Source: FEN-1219 sp963810755 (GTDB lineage Bacteria; Pseudomonadota; Gammaproteobacteria; Steroidobacterales; Rariloculaceae). From it: 64,000 nt of DNA. The first letter of the stretch is position 1, and every line of letters starts with the position of its first letter. Made by a program: the position numbers and the translations under genes. Below are positions 27,215 to 35,981 of this stretch, piece by piece. The stretch is taken from the NCBI GenBank assembly GCA_963810755.1, contig CAWEOP010000001.1:92356-156355 (forward strand), in the 5' to 3' direction. Under the pieces are notes generated by a model. The model ran no database searches and had not been told where the DNA came from. It saw nothing but the letters and a program-made list of their open reading frames with translations.

Positions 27215-28204
27215 CTAGCGCGCTGCGCCGGTTCCCTTGAGCCGCGCGAGGTAGTCCTTGCGAAAGCGCAGCGTGAGCGCGTCCGTGCGCACGGACTTCT
27301 CGTCGCGCGCGTCCGCGATCTCGATGGGCGAAGATGATTCGACGATCGCCTGATCTTCTTTCGCGATCCGCCGATTGGAGTAGTTGAACAGCCCGTCGAG
27401 GAGCCGCGACGTCAGGAAGGGGCGTACGGCGGACAGCAGCATGTGCGTGCGCTGCGAGTCGATCGGCACGCAAGCGACGGTCAGCAGCATCTTCCGGCCG
27501 AGCAGCGTGATGTGCAGGTTCATCTGATTCGGCCAACGATAGTCCAGCATTCCAGGCTGCGCCGCGCCGTCGAGGGTGATGCGCGAGCGCACGCCCCAAG
27601 GCTGCTCCTCGCGCTCGACGTCCATTCGCCCGGCGAGGGATTTCGCGAGCTTACGGCCGATGGTCGCGCGGTGGACGAACGGCAGGTGCGGCCAGTCGAG
27701 CATGTTCTCCATCGCGCGCGTCCAATGCGCCCGCCACTCGACGGCCGTGCCGCAGACGCGCACTCCGGGTGCGGTGAAGTACTCGTTCACCGCGGGCTCG
27801 CCGTCGGCAACTGCGTTGACGGCCGTGTAGATCCAGATCTGCGCGCCGAGCTCGCGCGCCGGCACGACGTCGGCATGCAGCTGCGCGAGCTTCGCGTCCG
27901 GGTTCCAAGGCACGTGCACGACGCGCCCCTGCGCGTCGAAGCGCCAGCCGTGGAACGGACACTCGAGGCAGCCGTCCACGACGTGGCCGAGCGACAGCGC
28001 CGCGCCGCGGTGCGGGCAGCGGTCGAGCAGCGCGCGCGGCGTGCCGTCGGCGGCGCGAAAGAGCGCGAGCCGGGTGCCGGCAATGGTCACCGCGAGCGGA
28101 CGCTGCGTGCCGAGGTCGGCCGCGAAGGCAGCAGGGGTCCAGACGTTGGCGAAATCTTGGAACAAGCCGCTCCTCCGCAAATACGCACTAACCGCGTGAG
28201 ACAT
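27215..28204 (-). CDS. Rieske [2Fe-2S] non-heme iron oxygenase, alpha subunit
   Basis: 329 residues. Rieske cluster ligands are CPHRG and CLECPFHGW (C-x-H...C-x2-H). The catalytic domain has the mononuclear iron motif ENMLDWPHLPFVH (D-x2-H-x4-H). The short length and single-component layout match the VanA/CAO-like group, whose members hydroxylate or O-demethylate aromatic, steroid or pigment substrates. No reductase gene is adjacent, so electrons must come from elsewhere. It is divergent from the metallo-beta-lactamase-fold gene across 127 bases. Confidence 0.88.
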   Translation of the reverse strand: MSHAVSAYLRRSGLFQDFANVWTPAAFAADLGTQRPLAVTIAGTRLALFRAADGTPRALLDRCPHRGAALSLGHVVDGCLECPFHGWRFDAQGRVVHVPWNPDAKLAQLHADVVPARELGAQIWIYTAVNAVADGEPAVNEYFTAPGVRVCGTAVEWRAHWTRAMENMLDWPHLPFVHRATIGRKLAKSLAGRMDVEREEQPWGVRSRITLDGAAQPGMLDYRWPNQMNLHITLLGRKMLLTVACVPIDSQRTHMLLSAVRPFLTSRLLDGLFNYSNRRIAKEDQAIVESSSPIEIADARDEKSVRTDALTLRFRKDYLARLKGTGAAR

Positions 28205-28331
28205 TCAGCGCGCAATCCCGAACGGATACAACTCGGAGAAGTCAGCTGACTGACGGAAACGCACGTTGCGCGAAAGTCGGGTAGAGTCCGTTGCAAGAAA
28301 CAACGCTAACGTTCGAACAAGGGAGAGCTCG

Positions 28332-29255
28332 ATGTATTCCGCCACGGTGTCGCCGATCCGAATCTTGATCGCATCGGCCGTGCTCGCCGCCGCTCTCCCG
28401 GCCGGCGCGCAGCTGCAGAGTCTCGACGAGCAGCTCAAGACCACGCAGATTCGGCCCGAGAAGATCGCGGACAATTTCTACGTGCTGTTCGGTGTCGGCG
28501 GCAACATCGTGGTCTCGATCGGCGACACCGGCACGCTGATCGTCGACGCGCAATTCCCCGAGATGGTGCCGAGGTACAAGGCGAAGATCGGCGAGCTCGG
28601 CGGCGGCAAGATCGATTTCCTCATCAACACGCACGGGCATTTCGATCACGCCGACGGCAACAAGGTGCTCGGCCCCGAGGGCACGTGGATCGTCGCGCAC
28701 GAGAACGCGCGGCAAATGATGATGAAGCACGTCACGGTCAATCTCGTGAGCACGCAGCGCGATCAACCCGCCTACGCGAAGGAAGCGTGGCCCGTCGAAA
28801 CCTACGACCGCTCGATGCGGCTCTATTTCAACGGCGAGCGCATCGATCTCATGAACTTCGGTCCCGCGCACACGATGGGCGACACGGCCGTGCTGTTCCG
28901 CACCCACAACCTCGTGCACATGGGCGACGTCTACAACAACGCCGGGTACCCGTTCATCGACGTCGACAACGGCGGGAGCTTGAACGGCGTGATCGAGTTC
29001 TGCTCGAACGTGCTCAAGGAGCTCGACGCGCAGTCGATCGTCGTGCCGGGCCACGGGCCGGTCGCGAAATACCAGGATCTCGTCGACTTCGTCGCGATGC
29101 TCACGACGATCCGCGATCGTATGTCGGCGCTGATCAAGACCGGGGCGACGCTCGACCAGGTCACCGCCGCGAAGCTCACGGCCGAGTGGGACGCGAAGAA
29201 GGGCGACCCGGCGAGCTTCCTCAATCGGGCCTACACGAGCCTGTCGAAGAAGTGA
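28332..29255 (+). CDS. exported metallo-beta-lactamase-fold hydrolase
   Basis: 307 residues from the ATG at 28332, which follows GGGAGAG and gives a signal peptide (to AGAQ). The active-site motif is THGHFDHADG, and further ligands are GPAHTMGDT, HMGDVYNNAG and PGHGP. The layout resembles the glyoxalase-II/subclass-B3-like hydrolases exported to the periplasm; a quinoprotein-associated relay role is also known for related proteins. It ends 3 bases before the stop of the convergent DUF6152 gene. Confidence 0.88.
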   Translation: MYSATVSPIRILIASAVLAAALPAGAQLQSLDEQLKTTQIRPEKIADNFYVLFGVGGNIVVSIGDTGTLIVDAQFPEMVPRYKAKIGELGGGKIDFLINTHGHFDHADGNKVLGPEGTWIVAHENARQMMMKHVTVNLVSTQRDQPAYAKEAWPVETYDRSMRLYFNGERIDLMNFGPAHTMGDTAVLFRTHNLVHMGDVYNNAGYPFIDVDNGGSLNGVIEFCSNVLKELDAQSIVVPGHGPVAKYQDLVDFVAMLTTIRDRMSALIKTGATLDQVTAAKLTAEWDAKKGDPASFLNRAYTSLSKK

Positions 29256-29258
29256 TGC

Positions 29259-29671
29259 TCACTTCGGTTGGCTAGACCCCAATGGCCGCGGCGGCGGCGC
29301 GTCGCCGGGGCCGAGCACCGTGCCGTCGGCGAGCGTGATCGTCACGAGCGAGCCGTTCGGCCGGCCGTCGAGCAGCGGGTTCACGATGACGACCACGCTG
29401 TCGCCGGGCTGCGAGCGACGTCTTCTTCCAGCCGGTGCGCGCCATCATGTTGGGGCTGCCGCACTCGACGCCCCAATCGGTCGCCTGACCCTTTTCGTCG
29501 GACACCGTCACCTGGATCCACGCGTGCGGGTTCGTCCACTGAAAATCCTTGACGGTCCCCGTGAGAGTCACTTTCTTCGTGCGGTCGAAGCTCGCGAACG
29601 AATGATGCGCGAACGCGGGTCGACGCGCCCGCGGCGACGGCGGCGGCGATCAAGATGGCCGTGATTCTCAT
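29259..29671 (-). pseudogene. DUF6152 family exported protein, two frameshifts
   Basis: Third copy of the DUF6152 gene. The ATG at 29671 gives a signal peptide (MRITAILIAAAVAAG); a one-base slip near 29620 leads to AHHSFASFDRTKKVTLTGTVKDFQWTNPHAWIQV, and a second near 29412 leads to PGDSVVVIVNPLLDGRPNGSLVTITLADGTVLG, with the stop at 29259. With both corrected it is a normal family member of about 135 residues. Both slips are single extra bases, so sequencing error is possible. It sits downstream of the broken WEGDTLVVDT-family gene. Confidence 0.7.
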
Positions 29672-29712
29672 GCGTAGTCCTCGCGGCGCCACTGCGACGC
29701 TTCCGGGGGCGC

Positions 29713-30538
29713 TCACTCGCGACGCGGATTGTCGCCGCAAAAGTACTCGAGCATGTCGATGTCGGGGCGGCGCTGGAAGTAGTGTTTGAGCACGACCTTC
29801 TCAGTGTAGTACTTCGGGTCGTCGATCGTGAGCTCGTCCTCGAGCAGCTCGCCGTTCGCGACGAGCCGGAAGCGTTCGACGAGATGCAGCTGCGTCGCTG
29901 AGCGGAAAGCGCGGGTCGTCGTCGATGCTGCTGACTTTCGCGTTCGAGCCGACGCCGTTCGCCGCGCGAGCCTTGCCGTTCGTGCCGACGGTATCGACGA
30001 CGAGCACGTCGCCGTCCCAGGTCCCGATCGAATGGCCGTTCCACGTCGCGACGATCTCGTCTTCGGGCGGGTGGCCGCGGCCGTCGGTGTAGATCCGCCG
30101 CGGGATGCCGCTCGCTTCGCGCACGATCACGATCTGGTCCGGCGCCTCGAGCAGCTGGAGCGGGAAGATGCCGATCTCCCACATGTGAAACACGGGGCCG
30201 CCGGGCGTGCATGCCGTGAAGTTGCTGTGATCGTTCAAACGCTGCGATTCGGCCGCGCCGGCCGCGGTGAACGGCGGATTTCTGCGGCCACGGCGTGTTC
30301 GACCACGGCGCGGGCCCGGCTGGGTCCTCGAAACGTGCCGAGTGGAACCCACACGCCCGTGAACCCGCGTTCGGACGCGGTGAGCTTGGACGCGGCCGCA
30401 GGCGAAGGCGCGCTGCCGGCACCGTGTCGCCCGCGCCGCGCGGGCCGCCGCAGCCCGCGACCGCCAGCGCCGCCGCAACGAGCAGCGCTTGGCCGTATGC
30501 GCGAGGCCGCCGCGTCCGCGACGTCGTGCGGCCGCTAC
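29713..30538 (-). pseudogene. WEGDTLVVDT-motif family exported protein, several frameshifts
   Basis: Recognisable pieces in several frames: a lipoprotein-like leader (ALLVAAALAVAGCGG), FTGVWVPLGTF, FTAAGAAESQRLNDHSN, YTDGRGHPPEDEIVATWNGHSIGTWDGDVLVVDT and LHLVERFRLVANGELLEDELTIDDPKYYTEK to a stop at 29713. The core motif shows it belongs with the proteins at 2129, 26009 and 43306. At least four single-base slips separate the pieces (one near 29895). The exact start cannot be fixed. It lies between an exported-protein gene and a DUF6152 gene on the same strand. Confidence 0.6.
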
Positions 30539-31288
30539 CTAATGGCAGTAGCGATGATGCCGACACTCGACCGACCGCAGCGTGAGGTGCGTTTCGAGCG
30601 TTACGAAATCGCCCAGTCGGCTCGCCTGTGAACGGATCGAGGTTCGGGACTTTCGCGCGCATCACGACGGAGTGCGTCCCCGGCGGGAGCCGGTCGAGCA
30701 TCAACCAATAGCCGCCCTGGAGCGCGGACAGGAGTCCGCCGTAGCCGTCGTTCTGAATCGGGCCGGCGTCGACGATGAACTCTTGCGGATGCGGTCGACT
30801 TTGACCACGTGCGACGCCCAGTTCCCGACGGGCCTGCCGTCGAGCCAGACGAACACGCTCTTGATGCCCTTGATGAAGTTCTCGTTGATGAGTTGCCGCG
30901 CGCAGCGAACCTCGGCGCACGGATCGAAGAGGGTCCAGAGATACGTCGCGACCGGCAGCAGCACGTACTCGCCGCGCGGAACGTTGGCGCTGCCCACGAA
31001 CGGATCGAGCCCGGACCCCTCGGCGAAGAATACCGGGCCGCGCACGTCGCCCAGATCCGCGAACTCCCCGGTCGTGTCGCTGAGAATCTCGGGATGGTCG
31101 AACGCCCACTGCCACCAGCGAGTTCCCCCACTCGGTGATCGAGCGCCCGGTCGCGGCGAGGATCTCGTCGTTCGAGAGCTCGCGCAAGCGGCTCCCGAGT
31201 GGTCCGCGTTGGCGGCGAAGCCGAGCAGAGAGCAGGCGAGGAGAAGAAGGATCGAGCAGAAACGGCTACGGAAACCGAGCGCGCTCAT
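30539..31288 (-). pseudogene. exported protein of unknown function, four frameshifts
   Basis: A signal peptide starts at 31288 (MSALGFRSRFCSILLLLACSLLGFAANA). The pieces that follow, each one base out of frame with the last, are SRLRELSNDEILAATGRSITEWG, RWWQWAFDHPEILSDTTGEFADLGDVRGPVFFAEGSG, and EFIVDAGPIQNDGYGGLLSALQGGYWLMLDR. A final slip near 30613 allows GDFVTLETHLTLRSVE and a stop at 30539. WWQWAF...DTTG...G-VFF-AGS and VPRGEYVLLPV match a family of exported proteins of unknown function that I know only by pattern. It precedes the third WEGDTLVVDT/DUF6152 pair. Confidence 0.6.
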
Positions 31289-31389
31289 GGGTGTCCCCCT
31301 GTTGTTGTTCTGAGGGCCACGATAGTCGCACCGCGGCGCGCAAATCAATGTCCCGGAGCACAGAATCGTGCCGCTGCCGGAACCGAAAT

Positions 31390-32289
31390 TTACGGCGCGA
31401 TCTCCGCGCCGCCTTCGCGCTCGACGTGCCGCACGAGCTCGCTCACGCTCGCGCCGCGGGCGGCAGCCGTGTCAGCGGCTTGCCAGATCTGCTGGCCGAG
31501 CGACCACATCGGCACCTTCGCTACCTTGCGCCGCGCGAGCTCGAGCGCGATGCCGATGTCCTTCACCATGAGCTCGAGCTTGAACGGATCGTCGAACGCG
31601 CGGTTCGTGATGCGCTGTTTGATGTGCGTCTGCGTGATCCACGACATACCGGTCGACACGTTCAGCACGTCCGTCATCACGTTCGGATCGAGACCGAGCT
31701 TCTTGCCGAGCACGAGGCCTTCCGCCGTCGCGGCGAGCGTCATCGCGGTGATGGTGTTGTTGATCGATTTCATCGCGTGGCCTGCGCCGATCGGCCCGAG
31801 ATGGAACAGGTGCTTGCCCATGATCTCGAGCACCGGGCGCGCGCGCTCGACCGAAGGTTTCGTGCCGCCGAGCATGAACACGAGCGTCGCGGCCTTCGCA
31901 CCCATCTCGGCGCCCGAGGTCGCGGAGTCGACCATGTCGATGCCTTTCGCAGCGAGGCCTTTCGCCGTTTCGACGGTGAGCCACGGCTCGCACGACGACG
32001 TGTCGATCACGAGCTCGCCGCCGTCGAAGCCCTCGACGAGGCCGTCTTTTCCGAGCGCGACCTCGCGCACGTATTCGCCGGACGGCAGCATCGTGACGAC
32101 GATCTCGGAGCGTTCGGCGACCTCGCGCGGCGTTGCGGCGACCTGCATCGTGCCGAAGCCTGCGGCTAGGCGCTCCGCTTTCTTGCGGTCGACGTCGAGC
32201 ACCGTGAGCAAGTGCCCGGCTTTCGCGAGATGTCCGGCCATCGGTGTGCCCATCACGCCGAGCCCAATGAAACCGATGCGCATTGCCAT
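31390..32289 (-). CDS. NAD(P)-dependent beta-hydroxyacid dehydrogenase
   Basis: 299 residues from the ATG at 32289 (a second ATG at 32283 is possible). Rossmann loop IGFIGLGVMGTPMAGHL, then VVTMLPSGEYVREV, VIDTSSCEPWLTVETA, VDSATSGAEMGAKAATLVFMLGG and the catalytic lysine in MKSINNTITAM. This copy keeps the usual SATSGAEMGA substrate loop, close to canonical enzymes, unlike those at 7441 and 20116. It may act on 3-hydroxyisobutyrate, tartronate semialdehyde or similar. It is divergent from the cupin/SoxC operon. Confidence 0.88.
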   Translation of the reverse strand: MAMRIGFIGLGVMGTPMAGHLAKAGHLLTVLDVDRKKAERLAAGFGTMQVAATPREVAERSEIVVTMLPSGEYVREVALGKDGLVEGFDGGELVIDTSSCEPWLTVETAKGLAAKGIDMVDSATSGAEMGAKAATLVFMLGGTKPSVERARPVLEIMGKHLFHLGPIGAGHAMKSINNTITAMTLAATAEGLVLGKKLGLDPNVMTDVLNVSTGMSWITQTHIKQRITNRAFDDPFKLELMVKDIGIALELARRKVAKVPMWSLGQQIWQAADTAAARGASVSELVRHVEREGGAEIAP

Positions 32290-32506
32290 GTGTAATCCAC
32301 GCCCGCTGCGGGCTCCGCAAGAGTGAGCCGGCATGATAGACGATCGCGCCTCGTAGGCGCCCGATGGTACGGGGAGCGGGGTCGGCTCCCGTCGCTTGCC
32401 ATGGCAGGATTCCGCGAGTAGCGTGCGGATCGATGCCGTTATGCGGTATCGCGAGTCGAGCGCAAGCATCGATCTCGTCCGAAGAATCAAGAATGGGGGA
32501 TCCGCC

Positions 32507-32956
32507 ATGACTCGGCCGCGTTTCGGAATCTTGTTCGCCGTCGTCGCGGGCGTTGCGCTCGCATCGTTGCCCAGCGTGTTCGCCGCGGACTTCGTGATCA
32601 TGAAGCCCGACCAAATCAAGTACGTGCCGAACGAGAATGGCACGGGACCCGATATCGCCGTGATCTACGGCGACCCGACCAAGGCTGGCTTCTACATCAT
32701 TCGCGCGCGCTTCAAACCCGGCGTCATGTCACGGCCGCACACGCATCCGACCGACCGGCACGTGACCGTGATCTCCGGGACGTGGTGGGCCGGCACGGGC
32801 AAGACGTTCGACCCAAACAAGACGACGCCGCTCGGGGCCGGCAGCTACATGATGCATCCCGCGAACGAGCCGCACTACGACGGCGCGAAAGACGTCGAGG
32901 CGATCGTCGAGATCAAGGGCATCGGCCCCGCGCCGAACGTGCCGGTAACGCAGTGA
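32507..32956 (+). CDS. exported cupin-domain protein
   Basis: 149 residues from the ATG at 32507, with a signal peptide ending near VFAAD. The cupin core is GVMSRPHTHPTDRHVTVISGTWWAGTGKTF then GSYMMHPANEPHYDGAKDV, a paralogue of the 10154 protein. It is 14 bases upstream of the SoxC-type sulfite dehydrogenase and the two are probably co-transcribed. Its role with a molybdenum enzyme is unknown. Confidence 0.82.
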   Translation: MTRPRFGILFAVVAGVALASLPSVFAADFVIMKPDQIKYVPNENGTGPDIAVIYGDPTKAGFYIIRARFKPGVMSRPHTHPTDRHVTVISGTWWAGTGKTFDPNKTTPLGAGSYMMHPANEPHYDGAKDVEAIVEIKGIGPAPNVPVTQ

Positions 32957-32970
32957 GATTGGAGCCTTCG

Positions 32971-34242
32971 ATGACGAAAGACCTGAGCCAGGATTCGCTC
33001 GAGCCGGTCGCGGGCAACGGCCTGCTGCACCGGCGGATGTTTCTCACGCACGGCGCCGCCGCCGGAGCCGCGTTGCTGACGGCCGGCGCCGCAAGCGCCG
33101 CACCGCTCGACGTGCCGCCGTCCATGAAGACCCCGGGCGTGCCTCCGAGCGCGTACGGCGAACGCTCGCCGCACGAGTCGAAGGTGGTGCGGATACCGAA
33201 CGGCGCGGCGCCCTCGGCCGGCACGGGCGGCTCGCGAACGCCGCTCGAGAGCCTCGAAGGCATCATCACGCCGAGCTCGCTGCACTTCGAGCGGCATCAC
33301 AACGGCATTCCCGATCTCGATCCCGAGACGCATCAGGTTTTGATCCACGGTCTCATCGAGCGGCCGTTGCTGTTCAGCATCGAGGCGCTGTCACGCTATC
33401 CGCTCGTGTCGCGGATCCAGTTCCTCGAATGCTCGGGCAATAGCGCGGGCAACAACGCGGCGGACGCGCCGCAGCAGTCGGCGGGTGGCCTTCACGGCCT
33501 CGTCTCGTGCAGCGATTGGACCGGCGTGCCTCTCGCGATTCTGCTCGAGGAAGCCGGCGTGAAACCCGAGGGTAAGTGGTTGCTCGCCGAAGGCGCCGAC
33601 GCGGCCGGAATGAGCCGCAGCGTGCCGATGGCGAAGGCAATGGACGACGCGATCCTCGCGCTGTACCAGAACGGCGAGCGTCTCCGCCCGTCGAACGGAT
33701 ATCCGGTGCGGCTGTTCTTGCCGGGCTTCGAAGGCAACATGAACGTGAAGTGGCTGCGGCGAATCAAGGTGACGGCCGAGCCGACGATGACCAAGGACGA
33801 GACGTCGAAATACTCGGACTTGGGACTCGACGGCCGTTCGAAGCTGTTTACGTTCCCGATGGAAGTGAAGTCGGTGATCACCTCGCCTTCGGGCGGACAG
33901 AAGATGAAAGGCTCGGGGCTCTACCAGGTGTCGGGTCTCGCGTGGTCGGGGTTCGGCAAGATCCGTCGCGTGGACGTGTCCGCGGATGGCGGCAAGAGTT
34001 GGGCGCAGGCAGCTCTGACCGAACCCGTGTTGTCGAAGGCGCTCGTGCGCTTCCGGATGCCGTGGCGTTGGGACGGCAGCCCGAGCACGCTGATGAGCCG
34101 TGCGGTGGACGAGACGGGCGCAGTGCAGCCGACGCGCGCGGCGTTGATCGGCACGCGCGGCGCGAACTACCGCTACCACTACAACGCGATTCAGAGCTGG
34201 AACGTCACGCCCGCGGGAGAGATCGGCAATGTCTACGTCTAA
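32971..34242 (+). CDS. soxC-like: SoxC-type sulfite dehydrogenase, molybdopterin subunit
   Basis: 423 residues. An N-terminal RRMFLTHGAAAGAALL resembles a twin-arginine-type signal, consistent with export of a cofactor-loaded molybdoenzyme. The molybdenum ligand is Cys154 in IQFLECSGNS, and SADGGKSW, FLPGFEGNMNVKWLRRIKV and WRWDGSP follow as in SoxC/sulfite oxidase. The gene overlaps the cytochrome c gene by 14 bases. Sulfite, or sulfane bound to a carrier, is the probable substrate, oxidised in the periplasm with electrons going to the cytochrome. No soxXAYZB genes are visible here, so it may work outside the Sox pathway. Confidence 0.88.
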   Translation: MTKDLSQDSLEPVAGNGLLHRRMFLTHGAAAGAALLTAGAASAAPLDVPPSMKTPGVPPSAYGERSPHESKVVRIPNGAAPSAGTGGSRTPLESLEGIITPSSLHFERHHNGIPDLDPETHQVLIHGLIERPLLFSIEALSRYPLVSRIQFLECSGNSAGNNAADAPQQSAGGLHGLVSCSDWTGVPLAILLEEAGVKPEGKWLLAEGADAAGMSRSVPMAKAMDDAILALYQNGERLRPSNGYPVRLFLPGFEGNMNVKWLRRIKVTAEPTMTKDETSKYSDLGLDGRSKLFTFPMEVKSVITSPSGGQKMKGSGLYQVSGLAWSGFGKIRRVDVSADGGKSWAQAALTEPVLSKALVRFRMPWRWDGSPSTLMSRAVDETGAVQPTRAALIGTRGANYRYHYNAIQSWNVTPAGEIGNVYV

Positions 34243-34774
34243 GGGAATCGCAATCGCCGCGGGCATTCTCGCTCTTGCGGGGCTGTCTCTCGCGGCAGCG
34301 CAGGAAGGACCCAAGCTCGGCGTGCCCGTCACGCAGGAGCAAATCGCGAGCTGGGACATCAGCGTCGGACCGGACGGGGCGGGTTTACCTCCGGGCAAGG
34401 GCAACGCCGTCACGGGCGCAGCGGTGTACCAGGCGAAATGCCTCGCGTGCCACGGTGAGAAGGGCGCGGGCAAGCCGAGCGATCAGCTCGTGGGCGGGCA
34501 AGGCACACTGCGCGACGCAGCCGCCGTGCGAACGGTCGGCAGCTACTGGCCGTATGCGACGACGTTGTTCGACTACATCCGCCGCGCCATGCCGTACGTT
34601 CAGCCGCAGTCGCTCTCGCCGGACGAGATCTACGGCTTGTCGGCTTATCTGTTGTTCTTGAACGGCGTGATCGGCGAGAACGACGAGATGAACGCAACGT
34701 CGCTGCCGAACGTGAAGATGCCGAACCGCGATAGCTTCTTTTCCGTCTACACGGAGCCGAAACACCGCCGCTAG
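34229..34774 (+). CDS. class I cytochrome c, electron acceptor of the SoxC-type enzyme
   Basis: 181 residues. A signal peptide (about residues 1-24) is followed by a single heme site CLACHGEKGAG and a later methionine-containing stretch (RRAMPYVQPQSL) likely to supply the sixth ligand. The stretch WDISVGPDGAGLPPGKG is shared with the paralogue at 49568. It overlaps the SoxC gene by 14 bases, so translation is coupled and it should accept electrons from that enzyme in the periplasm. Confidence 0.88.
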   Translation: MSTSKGIAIAAGILALAGLSLAAAQEGPKLGVPVTQEQIASWDISVGPDGAGLPPGKGNAVTGAAVYQAKCLACHGEKGAGKPSDQLVGGQGTLRDAAAVRTVGSYWPYATTLFDYIRRAMPYVQPQSLSPDEIYGLSAYLLFLNGVIGENDEMNATSLPNVKMPNRDSFFSVYTEPKHRR

Positions 34775-34807
34775 CGGCGTCGAATCGCCGCCGTTGGGGC
34801 GACGGCG

Positions 34808-35164
34808 TTAGGCGCCCGTGATCTTGGCGCGGAACACGAAGTACACGGCGCCGAGCACGCAGAGGGCGGCCCAGAGGTAGTCGAGCTTCAGCGGCTCTTT
34901 CAAATAGAAGACGGCGAACGGCACGAACACGCTGAGCGTGATCACTTCCTGGAGCAGCTTCAGCTGCCCCACCGACAACACCGTAAACCCGATCCGGTTG
35001 CCGGGCACCTGGAGCAAGTACTCGAAGAACGCGATGCCCCAGCTCACGAGCGCCGCGACGATCCACGGGCTACCCCTAAGCTCCTTCAGGTGCGCGTACC
35101 AAGCGAACGTCATGAAGACGTTGCTCAAGCTCAACAACAGAATCGTGAGTGCGATATTGCTCAT
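34808..35164 (-). CDS. DUF486 (DMT-like) small membrane protein
   Basis: 118 residues with four transmembrane segments covering nearly the whole protein: IALTILLLSLSNVFMTFAWYAHLK, WIVAALVSWGIAFFEYLLQVPGNRIG, LQEVITLSVFVPFAVFYL and YLWAALCVLGAVYFVF. The FAWYAHLK and FFEYLLQVPGNRIG strings are diagnostic of DUF486. Function of the family is not established. Convergent with the cytochrome gene; a weak GC hairpin lies in the 33-base gap. Confidence 0.87.
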   Translation of the reverse strand: MSNIALTILLLSLSNVFMTFAWYAHLKELRGSPWIVAALVSWGIAFFEYLLQVPGNRIGFTVLSVGQLKLLQEVITLSVFVPFAVFYLKEPLKLDYLWAALCVLGAVYFVFRAKITGA

Positions 35165-35351
35165 GGCTCAAGATCCCGTAGGCCGCGAGTCGGCCGCGCG
35201 CGAGTATCGCATGAGCATGCGGGCGCCGGGCTGAGGAGCGACGCGCGAAGCCGCAGTGTGGCGCGAGCGCCGAGAGGACGCTCGTAGCCGAGAGAGAACG
35301 CGGAAGCGACGGCCGCCTGGCCGTCGCCCCCGTTTAGTCGCGTGAAACGGT

Positions 35352-35621
35352 CTAGTAGCGTGGGCGCTGAGGACGATCCTCGCGCGGCTTCGCTTCGTTG
35401 ACCTTCACGTTGCGGCCCCCGATCGGCGTGCCGTTGAGCGACTGAATCGCTTTCTGCGCAGCGCCGTTATCCGGCATCTCGACGAAGCCGAATCCCTTGG
35501 ACTGGCCCGAGAACTTATCCGAGATTACGGTCGCCGACGTCACTTCACCAAACGCCCCGAAGGCGGTTTGGAGCTGATCGTCCGTCACGCTGTAGGCCAG
35601 ATTTCCAACATAGATCTTCAT
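35352..35621 (-). CDS. RRM-type RNA-binding protein
   Basis: 89 residues, a single RNA recognition motif. RNP2 is IYVGNLAY at the N-terminus and RNP1 is KGFGFVEM at about 42-49, both intact with their aromatic residues. The C-terminal tail is short, basic and proline-rich (PREDRPQRPRY). Bacterial proteins of this type bind single-stranded RNA, often in the cold. The 360 bases upstream contain no convincing gene and may be a long regulated leader. Confidence 0.9.
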   Translation of the reverse strand: MKIYVGNLAYSVTDDQLQTAFGAFGEVTSATVISDKFSGQSKGFGFVEMPDNGAAQKAIQSLNGTPIGGRNVKVNEAKPREDRPQRPRY

Positions 35622-35981
35622 ACGTACTTAGTCCTTAACGATCGGATCGATTGAAAAAAGGTTCGCCGAGCAGCTCGATCCACGGACTGCTCCACGACAT
35701 TGCCCTCAAGGGCAAATGCCAATTCGATGCCCTCTCGGGCAAGCCCAATGATTGCTCTGAAGATGAAATGCTTCGTTGGTGCAACATGCCGCGCCTGGGT
35801 CCGTCTCGAATTCGGTCGGAGACGGCTGAGGTAATTCTTTTTCGGAAAGAGTGCCTAGCGCTGCGTTTGTGGGGGATTTGGCGTCTTAATGACGCTTGAA
35901 GGGATGGGAAGATAACAGAACGTTCCGGGAATTACCAACCACTATTCTTCACCTCGGTGTTTACCGCTACGCTGCGAACCC
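35622..35981. other. intergenic region with tandem hairpins, no convincing gene
   Basis: This stretch is clearly lower in GC than its neighbours. An open frame of 82 codons on the plus strand (35651-35899) has no ribosome-binding site and no recognisable motif, so I do not call it. Two short hairpins, GCCC-TCAA-GGGC (35702-35713) and GCCC-TCTC-GGGC (35729-35740), lie 27 bases apart. They would be in the 5' leader of the RRM gene if that gene's promoter is near 35900 on the minus strand; this is inference. The promoter of the ABC exporter (35982) must lie at the right end. Confidence 0.4.

Noticed and set aside
35651..35899. 82-codon open frame on the plus strand
   Set aside because: No ribosome-binding site, no recognisable motif, low GC and overlapping the probable leader of the RRM gene.
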